A stretch of 64,000 nt of DNA from Exophiala sp. HKRS030 (Eukaryota; Ascomycota; Eurotiomycetes; Chaetothyriales; Herpotrichiellaceae): assembly GCA_023897205.1 (NCBI GenBank), contig JAHWDD010000001.1, forward strand, positions 3,348,001 through 3,412,000. The letters are read 5' to 3'. Positions 47,457 to 60,085 of this stretch are shown here, in pieces. Numbering within the stretch: position 1 is the first letter of the stretch; each line of letters opens with the position of its first letter. The notes under the pieces were generated by a model. It made no database searches and was not told the origin of the DNA. It saw only the letters and a list, made by a program, of their open reading frames with translations. The translations under genes and the position numbers were made by a program.

Positions 47457-50116
47457 ATGGCTATTGACATCAGCGCCAGTGACATCGACCAACTTCAAAC
47501 TGACGACCGTCTTGAGCTACTCAACGACATCGACCGCTTTCGACAGCATGGTCTGGACGAGCTTCCTCAGATTGTGGTATGTGGAGACACAAGCAGTGGC
47601 AAATCCTCTGTCCTAGAGGCCTTATCGGGCATTCCATTTCCTGTTGATAGCTCAATATGCACGAGGTTTGCCACTGCTCTTGCGCTCCGCTATACCACAA
47701 GCGATGGCGTCACTGGAGATGCGACTATCACACCTGCTCCAAAATCTTCAGAAAGTCACCGCGGACGAGTTGAAGGCTTTAAGCAACCAATCGTAAGCCT
47801 AGAAAGTATCCCTTCCATCATGAGGGATGCACAAGAAGTCATGGGGGTTGGTGGAGATACAGGCATCAGTAGAGATGTATTGCATCTCAACCTGTACGGA
47901 AGACATCTGCCCAACCTGACTCTCGTGGACCTGCCTGGCATCATTCACGCCTCGAGTAATGCAAAAGATATCACCAGCGTTCAAGAGCTTGTCGAGCACT
48001 ACTTTAAACAACGCCACAGCATTATCTTGATCGTTGTCTCAGCAGAAAATCCGATAGACAACCAAGCGATTCTCACACTGTCTCGAAATTTTGATCCCAC
48101 TGGAATGCGCAGTATCGGGGTCATCACCAAGCCGGATCTTCTGAGTCGACCTGACAAAGTTGGGCTGCGGCCTAAGATCATTGAACTCGCCGAGAACAAA
48201 CATACAGCTTTCAAATTCAAGCGTCCTTGGCATATCGTCCGGTGCCTGAATGACGCAGAGCGTTCGGAGGGACTTGACAGAGAAACTCTTGAGAACGAGT
48301 TGCTTTCGACATCGCCATGGGATCAATTCCCTAGATCGCAGCGAGGCATTCGGTCACTGCGATCAAAGTTGTCTGAATATCTCCAAGAACACATCAGTCA
48401 TGTGCTCCCGGAGCTGGCCGACACTCTTGAACAAAAAGCTGTTGCAGTCAAATCTTCTTTGGAAAAGTTAGGCCCCACCCGAGTGACTTCCATGGACAGA
48501 ATGCAACACTTGATCCGATTGAGTCGACGATATGGTCAACTTGTCAATGCTGCCCTGATGGGCGATTACTCAGAGACTTTCTTCAAAGGTGAAAATTCAC
48601 CAACTCGACTGAGAGCAGTTACCATGGCTCTATCAGATGGGTTTGAAGATGGAATGCGTCAATTTGGTCATGACTTTGAAATTGTAGATAGCACACAAGC
48701 AATGCAGGGGTGGGCTTCAAAGAAGCCTCGTCAACTCCTTTATAGCCAGGCTTTGGCTCAAGTCGATCGACTTATTCAAAGTCACAGGGGTCCAGAGTTA
48801 CCAGGACTGCTGAATCCTCGTCTTGTTCGAGAACTCTTCAAAGAGCAATCGAAAAAGTGGCCAAACCTGGTGCAAGCATTCACCTCTCGAGTCTTGGAAG
48901 CTACATCAACGTTTCTGAGACGTGTGGTTTATTCTGTCAGTCCTTCGGACGGACGAACCGCCGAGCTTTTGTTGAGGCATGTCTTTGACGATGCTCTTGA
49001 GGAGCTCAAGGCGAAGCTCACTGTTAAGGTTAGCGAGCTACTTGAACCCTTTCAAGGATTTTTCTTGTACACATCGAGACGGCGTCTTGAAGCGAAACTT
49101 GGCGAGTCATTGGAGCAGATCGAAGCGCCTCGTGATTCCTCCATTCCAGTCGCGGGCAGCCAACACCAGGTAGCGCCTGTGATTGCTTTGTCCTCCGACG
49201 AATCAAATGCCTCCAAGCTTCTTCGCTGGTCCATGGCATATTATGATGTTGCTCTTCAAATCTTCATGAACAACGTCGTAGTCCTGGGTGTTGAAGGATG
49301 CCTTCTTTCGAGGCTTGAGGAGATGTTCTCGCCAGAGACGATTGCACGTATGAACGACGAAACTCTGCAGCTAATTGGTGGAGAATCTCCCGAAACAATA
49401 GCAGAACGAGAAGATCTGGAAGCTCAGTTACAGAATCTGGAAAGATCGCTCCGAACCTGCCGCAGACACATCAGTCGATTTGGTCTACATTCGGACTCCC
49501 CGACTACCGCTGACGAAGAGATTGTGGAACCCGCAGCACCAGAAATCCAGTCGAAAAGCACACCCATCAAATCTGCGACCCGAACATCCAGCGCTGACGT
49601 TGAAGACATGACCACTCGAACATCGCACCTGAAGTTGCAGTCCGAGGCCTCCACAGTGAGGTTGCAGCCACAGCCACAGCCACAGACACAGCCGCGAGTG
49701 AGCCGGCGGTCACGCGTCAGTCTCAATAGCAGACACGAAGACCGGTCATCGAGTTCCCTCGCCAGCCCGACCCCTAGGACTGGGTCAACCTCATCGTTCG
49801 TGGAACACTCGCGATCCCCATCTATGACCGAAATCATACCGTCGGCGCAGCCCTCAACGGGCTCTTCTCCATTGGGCAGGTTCGGGGGAGTTCCAGACCA
49901 AAGTTAGTACTACCGCACCCTCGACCCTAAATGGGACAACCATGATATTTCTGAATCCTTTGATCTGAGCATCAGTACAACCCAGCTAACCTTTCCTCCC
50001 ACCTAGACACAGTGTCAAGCTACAGCAGATCCGGACTGTTTGGGCCGACAGGTTCGAAAGGTGCACATCGTAATTCCCAAGCCCAAGACAGCGAGGACAG
50101 TGATTCCGATCTATAA
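47457..50116 (+). CDS. dynamin-superfamily GTPase (Mx-like fungal type)
   Basis: A large GTPase of about 851 residues. Exons are 47457-49902 and 50007-50116. The 104-nt intron (GTTAGT...CTAG) adds a 36-residue tail ending in DSEDSDSDL. GTPase signatures: P-loop GDTSSGKS at 43-50, switch-I Thr in ICTR (T69), DLPG at 158-161, and TKPD at 224-227. The middle/stalk region follows, including RSKLSEYLQEHISHVLPELA. A GED-like helix (WSMAYYDVALQIFMNNVVVL) leads into a Ser-rich disordered tail with a QPQPQPQTQP repeat. There is no PH or Pro-rich endocytic domain and no mitochondrial presequence, so it is not DNM1, VPS1 or MGM1. It belongs with the expanded, poorly characterised Mx-like dynamins of filamentous fungi. 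The membrane target is unknown. Confidence 0.93.
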
Positions 50117-50951
50117 ACCGAAAACGAAAGGAACAGCGTTGACAGGGCATAGCAGGGCGTAGCAGGGCGTAGCAGGGCAGGACAAGACCAATAGGAGCTC
50201 TCACAGCAATCGCCCGTGTATATTACATAGACACCGATGCCGCATGGCGACGAAGTAAAAGGAAAGAATATTCACATACGATTATCCACATATGTTCCCT
50301 TCTACACACTCGGCCAGTCCGTCACCGAGTCCACTGCCGTGGTATGATGGAAATCTCTCAAGTCCCAATCGCCAAGGATCTGGCGTCCTGACAAGAGCAT
50401 GGCCCGAACAGACCAAAGTCACCAACTAACTAGTTACTGTACTACCTAACTACCTAACTCCTGTCCAGGCTTCCGCACTTTCGCACTTTTCATCGTATGA
50501 TCAATCGTAATTGAAGCTGGCTACAGACAAGAGCGGTGGCAGACTCTAGAGTTTGTCATCCTTCTCTTGGGTGCGTCAACAAAGGTAGGTACATAGGTAG
50601 GTAGCTCGGTAGATGGGTAGGTACGGTAGGTAGAGGGCCCATTGGAGGATTTCACGTGCACTGGGTCGGATGGGCGGACGCGAGCAGGTACGGTGGAACG
50701 ACATGCTTGCACTCCACTCCCAAGGACGATTGTGCGGAAGGAGTTCCCTCTTCATGAAGATAGGGGTGGTAATAACTAGTTGGTTCATGAATTATGTCAT
50801 AGTTTAGAAGGATTTCATGAAAAAGTCCTACATAGTCCAAAAGACGAGTCATCACTAAAGAAAGGGTGTAGCTTTTATTACGTTAGATCAGCCACAACGT
50901 CCCAGTCATCGTCACTATTCAACTACTCGATAAGTAATGCTCCGACGCTTC
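50117..50951. other. convergent 3' intergenic region
   Basis: Lies between the dynamin-type gene and the isomerase. It contains the 10-bp tandem repeat at 50142-50180 and a cluster of AGGTAGGTA words at about 50583-50635. No gene is supported. Confidence 0.5.
50142..50180. repeat. 10-bp tandem repeat, about 4 units
   Basis: The unit AGCAGGGCGT is repeated about four times with small changes, just after the stop codon of the dynamin-type gene. It falls in the likely 3' untranslated region. Confidence 0.8.
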
Positions 50952-52661
<1,710 letters not shown>

Positions 52662-53950
52662 GATGGGCAACGTAGGAAAGAAGATAGGTTGATAATGATA
52701 TTGGTTCTCTGTCGAAGAATGTCAGCGAGATGTAGCAGAGAAGAGGTAGAGCTTGTTGACGGTTCAGGACATTGAGGAGAGACGAGAGTGGTGAAGTGGG
52801 AGGGCGAAACGCAGGAAGTCGCGGCCGAGTTACGGGATACTAGGAAGGTGGGGAAGGGTGTTTGGGACTTGACTGACCTCAGCGTGCTCGAGGAGATTTT
52901 CAAAAAGGTTGCTGAAGAACAGGTGAATACCGATGAGAGTGAAGCCCGAGGAGGAGAGCCAGAGAACAGAAGGAATTAGATGCGGTGTGCAGATTTGGAA
53001 AATTATGTGAAGAGAAGCAGCTTTCTCCGGAGGAACTATCTTCGTAGTTTGTTATGGTGGAATCTGGATGGAGGGGTAAGGAAGGTAAGGAACTCGAGGG
53101 AGGAAGATGGTGGCCCAAGTAACAATTACGTAGTTAGTGCAAGTGCAAGTGCAAGCGCGGGCAGGATGGGCAGGGCAAGCAAAGTCCGAGGAGTAACATT
53201 AACCAAACTGACCAGTTATGAGTTGCCGTATCAGTGCAGAGTACCTTACTAACTACCCACTACCTAGTACCTTTGGGTACAGTACCTTGTGAGGCGGCGT
53301 TATCGGTTAGATGAGCGTATGGGGAAAGGCTCCCATCAGTGCTGCCACGAGCTTCCACAGGCCTCCTTAGCCCTCAAAGCTCGCACGGGTTCTTATGGCG
53401 TGCCCTAGGCCCAGCATTGCGCCTATTCCTCGAGATTTATGGGCCACTCAGCACAATCTCAACCCCTCCGTGCCTTTCTGATGCGACAATGTTGACTGTA
53501 CAATGGATAAGCAGCCCTCAACAAGACAATAGGATCCAAATGGGAATTTACAAGTTTCCCACTTAGGTATTCATGCTCCCAGTCATGATCCCGTTGCATC
53601 GAGAGTGCAGGGATTGTCCTTCGATTATGTCAATCTCCCCCTCGTTGGTCAGCATGATCACGATGATTCAGCACTTGTATGGCCTGATCTTTTCCAGTCA
53701 TCACCAGAGGGGAATTCTGCTAAAAAGAAAGAGAAGGAGAAGAAAACATATATGGTTGTGTATTTGGGTTGATATGTGACACTGCCATTAACTTGTGAAG
53801 CCCTTATACCGACATGCGGCCAACACAAACAGACATCATCCCACTGCACCTAATACCTGCCCCTGCCACCGCCCATCTCTGATTTGATCCAAGCCCCAGT
53901 CTCGTCATCCACTCCGATCCCACGTGTTTGCATCGCTCGCTTCGAGTTGT
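52662..53950. other. upstream region of the isomerase gene
   Basis: About 1.3 kb. The part near the gene should hold a long leader and promoter. A short tandem AGTGCA repeat occurs near 53137-53155, and ACTACC/AGTACC words are frequent at 53240-53290. No gene is supported. Confidence 0.5.
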
Positions 53951-54543
53951 CTACATCATCAAACCTGCCATGAAGACCAAAGCACCAAGCCCAAAGACAA
54001 AAGATTGTGAATGAGCAGAAAGCCCAGCTGCTACACCCTTGAACCCACTGATGGCAGGGCTGACGGTCGGCTTGGGTACCGTAGCGTTAGGGCCGTGGTA
54101 GCAGGAGTGGTATTGCTGACATTGGTAAGATGTTTGGTCGATGTAGTGGTATTCAGAGCGATCGTAGTGTTGGCGTAGGTGGCAGCAGGCGATGTAGTCA
54201 GTGGAATACCAGTAGTCGCACCAGTCAATGCACAAGCTGAGCTTGTTGCCGTGATAGTGACCGTCTTGGTGGATGTAGAGGTGATGGTAGTGGTCAGAGT
54301 TGTTGATCCACTGTACGAGAGGGTACCGGCGGAGGAAGATGACTGGGTGGCTGATGTACCAGAGGAGATGGGAGCTGTGTTGGCACCATGGGCAGTGGCC
54401 TTGTCGCAGGATGTGCTTGATCCGTCATGGTTTCCAGCATGCCCAACATTGCCTTGTGGTCCTGCGCCGTTTGGGTTTGGCGAGCCTTGTGCACCAAGCA
54501 CCATAGCCATGAGGGCGAGGAGGAAAACGGTCAAGGAGCGCAT
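53951..54543 (-). CDS. GPI-anchored-like Ser/Thr-rich wall protein (one frame break)
   Basis: A small secreted surface protein of about 197 residues. It starts at the ATG at 54543 with a clear signal peptide (MRSLTVFLLALMAMVLGAQG), followed by a Gly/Asn/His-rich segment and a Ser/Thr-rich middle (TTTITSTSTKTVTITATSS) suited to O-glycosylation. Several Asn-X-Thr sites are present. The frame then breaks at the CC run at 54093-54094: NVSNTTPATT is in one frame, and GPNATVPKPTVSPAISGF is one base off. Adding one base joins them into a frame ending in FVFGLGALVFMAGLMM, a hydrophobic tail typical of GPI attachment, with the anchor site probably among the small residues upstream. Structural or adhesive role in the wall is inferred; no enzyme domain is present. 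Confidence 0.75.
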
Positions 54544-55609
54544 TATGAAGGCGTCAAGAACAGAGAGGTCTCTGTACTGTGTTTTTTTATGGAGATGAAA
54601 AAGGAAGAATGAGGACTCTCTTAGGTCGTGCGGTGCGGTCGATGAAGAGTCAGGGTCAGTGTCAGGGGAGATGGAGTTGAGGAGAGGAATATATGTTCCA
54701 GACTGCAGTTTCTTACCTGGACTGACAAGATTCATTGTGCTGTAATTAGTAGACGAGACAAAGGGTGTCTGGCATGGTGTATTCGTCAAGCTGTTCTGTT
54801 TTCATCAAGACTGGAAGCGATGGGCGGTGGGACGAACAAAGAAGATGTTGTTGAAGAGACGGCAGTGCAACGGGATAATCTCCGGTCAGTGCCATGGCGA
54901 GAAAAGCAGCAATGTTGACCACTGCATCATAGCCAGTGATTTGATGGATCTCAGGATTGCGAGAATCTCAACATGTGGTCAGGATGTAAATGAAGATCCC
55001 GCTGTACGACAGAAAGGGCCAGAGACCACGTTGTTGGGCAGATAGCTGGTTGATCACTGACTTACCGTAACAAAGAAATGGCTGTTTGCGGCGGAACGGG
55101 GAGAACCATGCACGGGTGTAGATTGCATCAAGATGAGGCGAGGTCTTGACATGTTTGCGTAGAGGACAAGTGGTGATGAGGTTGAGATGAAGATGGAGGA
55201 GATGGTGATGGTGGCAGTGGAAGACGGTGGTTGTTGGTAGAGGTTACCTAGGTACTGCGTAGGTATGACGATGGAAGCTAACTGGGGTAGGTACTTGGGG
55301 GCCGAGGGCCTTACTGTACATAGGTACCTTAGGTAGGTATGTATCTTGATCGCTTACCTAAGGTCACTTGGAGGTGAGCCGGACTGTCCTCCGGAGTACT
55401 CCGTAGTTAAAACGGTGTCAAGGCCCTGGGGTGTTCAGGCTGTTGTGGCCCCTCAATCACGATATCTTGTGCCAAGCATGCTGGGCGTTGTCTAGGCCGT
55501 GTCGCCAGAGCCTCTTGTTCTTCCCATTTGCTCGGCAGCTGTAGGCTAGATTCTGGCTAGATTCAGGCTAGGCACGATGTGACTCTAGCGTATCATGACC
55601 CTTGCATGT

Positions 55610-55649
55610 ACCTGGAACCTACCTGGAACCTACCAGGAACCTGCCTGGC
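55610..55649. repeat. 12-bp imperfect tandem repeat, three units
   Basis: The unit ACCTGGAACCTA is repeated about three times with one or two changes per unit, in the intergenic region upstream of the gene at 56710. Confidence 0.75.
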
Positions 55650-55881
55650 GCCCGTGGAATTACTCAATGCTCATTTTAAGTAGAAGTAACACCCCAACCA
55701 CCATCTCCACCGAAGGACTTTCCCAGATTCTAGGCAATCATTTGGAGCGCAAGGACCCCCATTTAGCCTAAACATGTAGAATTAGTTACCTATTAGACTC
55801 AGCTAAAGGTACTAATATTAAACACTACCTATAACTAACTAACTAGTTACTTAACACTACCTAGGCATTGCCCTTTTGACA

Positions 55882-55901
55882 ATCTGATCTGATCTGATCT
55901 G
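55882..55901. repeat. ATCTG pentanucleotide repeat, four units
   Basis: Four head-to-tail ATCTG units in intergenic DNA. Confidence 0.8.
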
Positions 55902-55980
55902 GTCCCGTCGTCCCCAAGCACCGCACCGCCCCGCCCCTTTGCGTGCTTAATCAATGGTTTGGTTGCTGGTTGATCTCCGG

Positions 55981-56008
55981 TGTCTTGTGTCTTGTGTCTT
56001 GTGTCTCT
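55981..56008. repeat. TGTCTTG heptanucleotide repeat
   Basis: Three and a half head-to-tail TGTCTTG units in intergenic DNA. Confidence 0.8.
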
Positions 56009-56709
56009 GAATCTCTGATGAGCCCCGAGGGCCCGAGTCCCGTCCCCAAGGCCCCCAGGCATTTCTCCGTATGTACTCCGTACACTGTACCCTGTACCCA
56101 TACTCTGGACAGGACTCTCGTGGATTCTGTAGGTATTCCCACTAACTTGGCTGTGCGCGTCGCCGCTCAATCTGCCTCTTGCTCATCGTCTGAACCTTTT
56201 GCTATCGCCTTAATTCCCTAATCCCGTTTCTGTTGGTCGAATTATCGTGCCTTGCTTTGCTTTGCCTTGTCTTGCCTTGGATTTCCTTTCGCTTCTCCTT
56301 CCCATCCTCTTTTATTTCCTCCCAAGAGCTGAAAACCATCATATCATCCCTCATCATCTTCTGTAAAAGTCATCACACTTGACATGGGCTGTTTTGCTTG
56401 AATTTATTCATTTATTCATCCATTCATGACCGGCATCGTTCACTTTACCTGTCTCACTCAATTCCCCACAATATCTGCCTGATCTACCCACCGCCCACCG
56501 CCCACCACCTCTGGCAAGGCCACTCACCAAACGCGAAATGAGTGAGAGCTGAGGATTCAGGATTGAGAGCTGAGAGCTTGTTACTCCTTCGCCCCAGCCA
56601 CGAGCCCACGTCCACCACGTGCCAGTGTCTGCCCCGGTGAGCCTCGGACGCTGAAGGGGAACACCACCATACAGTACTCCGTACATACTGTACTTGTAGC
56701 ACGTTGGAA

Positions 56710-57988
56710 ATGGCTGGTCCAATCCTTCACTCCGATGGGAACAATTCAAGGCGACGCTGGATCCTAGTTGTTGTCGTGTTTGCCATCTTGGCTCTAATCA
56801 TCTCTTCCATCTCCCATTATCGCCAAAATTACTATGGCGAACTCTCTTTCCCCACTCCTGATAGTCACACAGGTTACTCCAAAGACTTGCAAGTCAAGGA
56901 ATTTGTGAAACCAGTAGGCATCAAGATTATTGGCTTTGTCTTCTTTGGTCGAAGGAGTCGTGTCGAAATCCTGCGCTGCTTTTTAGAGGTACCTTGACCA
57001 TGCCCTTCCCTGTCTCTCCTAAACCTCATTTAACCTTGTGCAGCGTAATCTCGCCGACAATGGTGGCTGGCTCGATGAAATTCACTGGGTCAAAAACACT
57101 GGTGAAAAGGACGACCTCGCCTATCTTGATGAGATCCTAGCTTCCTCGCCACGTTACAAGCTTATCGAGCTCAAAGGTGTTGGCTTTGAAGGCTATGGTC
57201 ATGCCTGGGGCAAGTTGGAACCCGGCAATCTCTATGTCAAAATCGACGATGATGTTGTCTGGTTCGCCGATGATACCATCCCTCGCATTGTTACCATGAA
57301 GATCAATCACCCAGAATTCCTCACCGTGAGCGCCAACGTCATCAATTCTCCTTTGATGGGTTGGGTCCACTACCACATGGGTGCCACTCACCCTTACCTA
57401 CCCGAATTCGATGTCTATGAAGCCCCTTTGATCGAGGCATTCCCTAATCTGAGTGGTCGCAAACCATGGCAGTACACCAAATATCCATACTGGACTGGTC
57501 CCGGCGATTATTTCTTCGATCCCTTCCAAGACCCACCATACGATGGTCACCGTTGGCTACGCATGAAGAACGACACAGATATTCACCGCTCGCCGATTGC
57601 CGACATCCAATATGACACCTGGGGGACTGGTCTCAAGTCCTGGGCCATTGCTGCTCAAGAACACTATTCGTTCCTCGAAAACTTGGCGGAAAATAGACTC
57701 GATCGATACAAGATGGGCAAGGCCTGGATCACCGACTACCGACGCTTGAGTATCAATTTCATTGCCGTAATGGCTGACGATGTTATCAACAATCTACCCA
57801 TGGATACCGTCGATGAGGAGTGGCTCACCATTAATCTTCCCAAGAAATTGGGCAAGAGTGTCGCTGTGGAGACCGATGCACTTGCGGTTCATTTCACATT
57901 TGGTACCCAGGGTAAAATGGAGAAGACGGATCTTCTGCCTCGCTATCATGACTACGCACTGGAAAATGCCTGCGCGAGAAGAGTCTGA
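56710..57988 (+). CDS. type II membrane protein with DDD motif, glycosyltransferase-like
   Basis: A Golgi- or ER-type membrane protein of about 407 residues. Exons are 56710-56988 and 57044-57988, joined in phase 0 through a 55-nt intron (GTACCT...GCAG). After a short cytosolic head with RRR at 14-16, one anchor helix lies at about 17-34 (WILVVVVFAILALIISSI). The lumenal part starts with a stem, then IKIIGFVFFGRRSRVEILRC. The key block is LYVKIDDDVVWFADDTIPRI with D161-D163, the position of a metal-binding DXD in GT-A glycosyltransferases. It is followed by a Trp/Tyr/Pro-rich region (WQYTKYPYWTGPGDYFFDP). I do not recognise a numbered family. Function as a sugar transferase is inferred from the layout and the DDD motif. 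The ATG at 56710 follows a TTG that was ignored. Confidence 0.88.
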
Positions 57989-60085
57989 ATCTAAAGATCC
58001 TGAATTCATTCCAATATCGGAACAGAATCCGTTTCATGTTCCGAGGAGCACAGGAGGTTATTGTGAGGTCATTACCTGGAACCGCTCTTTGAATTTGAGT
58101 GCATTAATCAAGCACCAGATTTCAGAGATAGTTCTCAGGCGCGGCACCAGCCGCCTCTCACCAACTCGTGACCGATTGACCGGATTGCCGATCTCTCGAA
58201 TTATCGGAAAGACATGGCTCTGACGACTAGAGAGTCAATAAGCCGTCAAATCCGCTCAACATACACTGGGCAAGCGAGAACGACCCGACCTACCAGGGCT
58301 AGGAAAGCGTGCACGACCGGATTCTGTGAGGATAAAGACCTAACAGCAGGTCACATTCGTAGCCTCGCATTCCAGCCGAACAGATACCGCTAGCAACCGC
58401 CAGCCCCACACGCGCCCAATCTATGGACGAAGCCAATTTCTTGACTGAGTGGTTCTTGCTTGAATGGCGATATACCATCAATGCCAAACAATCACTCTCA
58501 AGAGCTGAATTCCGGCATCTTCTCCCATCCAGCCCGAAGACACAAGAATCCAGGAGAACCACCTGCACTGGCAACGGCACCAGCAGCAAGTCACAATATC
58601 AGCAGCCCGTGTTCGATAATCCCATACTCCTCTCCATTGCCGCACTTCCACAGGCCTCCTCCGTCAACTCCAGTTCCCTGTTCTTCCTTCCTTCCTGTTT
58701 ATTGCGAAATGGTCATTATGTTGCCCCCATATTGGCACGATGTCCCAATTACACACGAGCAGCGTTCAGAAAGCCAAGTTTTGCCAGGGACATCCAGTGC
58801 GAAAATATTCACAGACGGGGCAGAGTGGTAGAGAACGCAGACAGAGGTACAGACATGTATCCGAATCCTGCGGCTGAAAGCGCTGGGCCAGGCTGGACCG
58901 AGGGCTGGAGCCAATCTTCGGTGCAGCGTGATGTGATGCTACGAGAGCGTGCTTGTTTGTGGCCACACTTTCCATTTGCATCTAGTTTCAGATCTGGATC
59001 TGGAAATTTAGGAGGAAGAGGAAGAGGAAGAGTAAGAAGGATCGTAACAAGTAAATCGAATTTGTAGTTAGCGTTTTCGTTTTTCTGGTTTAGCGGGTCT
59101 GTATCTAAGTATGTATGTAAATTCCGATATTCATTGTATATAACAGATATAAGTTTAGGGTTTATATACTTAGTGGCAGTCAGTGTATTTATTTATATTT
59201 CAATTACGTGTTCAATCCCCTACCCAGGTCCCAACCTAGGGATTTTGTACCTTGAGGCACGGCGCATACTACATATGCCTATGTATAATATAACATGGTT
59301 CAACTTTCCGATATTCCATTCCCTGACAATTAACAGCTCTCTACGGTAGGCCTGGTGGACGGGCTACAGCTTACAGTCTTATATTGTCACTTACCTATGA
59401 AGAAAATAAATATCCCGCAATCCCAGAATCTCCAATCCATCTATCTGTGTGACAGGGGCCACATCGCCTCCAGTCCCCCGTACTAATTTAGTCAACTTAA
59501 CAAAGCGTGGTCCGCTTACTCTTTCTGCCCGCAATTCACCGTCCCCCCATCATGGAGGTAAGTAACTAACTAACTAACTAACTAGGAAAGGCGAGAGAGA
59601 CCATGCTCATGGGGAGATTTTTGGTGATGGTTCTGTCTAGTTAGACTGTTGAAGGGATTCTAAAGTTGGCTTCTGTTACTACGGAGTACTTTACGAGGAA
59701 TCGTCGTTTGGAGCGAGTTGGTTCTGGCTAGGTAGTTAGTATGATTGACTGTCTGTGCCTGGCTAACCGACCGACGTAAGGAGGGAAGTACACAGACAGG
59801 CAGGCACGGTTAAAGTCACGTGGTATGTGTCCTCTGGGATATTCGAAAAAGTGCAACATTGGATGTGGTTGCTCGAACCATGAGAGCGCGTGTTGAGGCT
59901 TTACTCAAAATAAAATCAATACGATCATGATAAGATTTGCAGAAAAGGTCAATTTCCTGCGGTCCATGGTTTCACACGTAAAGTCAATTGCATTTGAACG
60001 CTAGCCATCATCGTCTCGACTTCCGTAGCCTCGATTGCTACATGATAGACGGAATCACTTTCAATCAAAAAAGATAGGATTCACC
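57989..60085. other. intergenic region with no supported gene
   Basis: About 2.1 kb between converging genes. A 214-codon plus frame (58423-59067) and minus-strand frames across 58500-58700 conflict with each other and none has a domain. An AT-rich stretch lies at 59110-59340. A TAAC repeat lies at 59561-59584 and an inverse-orientation TACTCCGTA copy at 59680-59688. Confidence 0.45.
59561..59584. repeat. TAAC tetranucleotide repeat
   Basis: About five and a half head-to-tail TAAC units in intergenic DNA. Confidence 0.85.

Larger units (their letters stand above)
54544..56709. other. long divergent intergenic region rich in short repeats
   Basis: About 2.2 kb between divergent genes. It contains three short tandem repeats (listed separately), three TACTCCGTA copies (55397-55405, 56074-56082, 56675-56683), and dense CCTAGGTA/AGGTAGGTA words at 55245-55365. 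No gene is supported; minus frames at 55847-56170 and 56408-56749 appear by chance. Confidence 0.5.

Noticed and set aside
58550..58640. Programmed stop-codon readthrough on the minus strand (TGA followed by CTT)
   Set aside because: The strong readthrough context in moulds is TGA-CTA; the upstream frame is not established as a gene.
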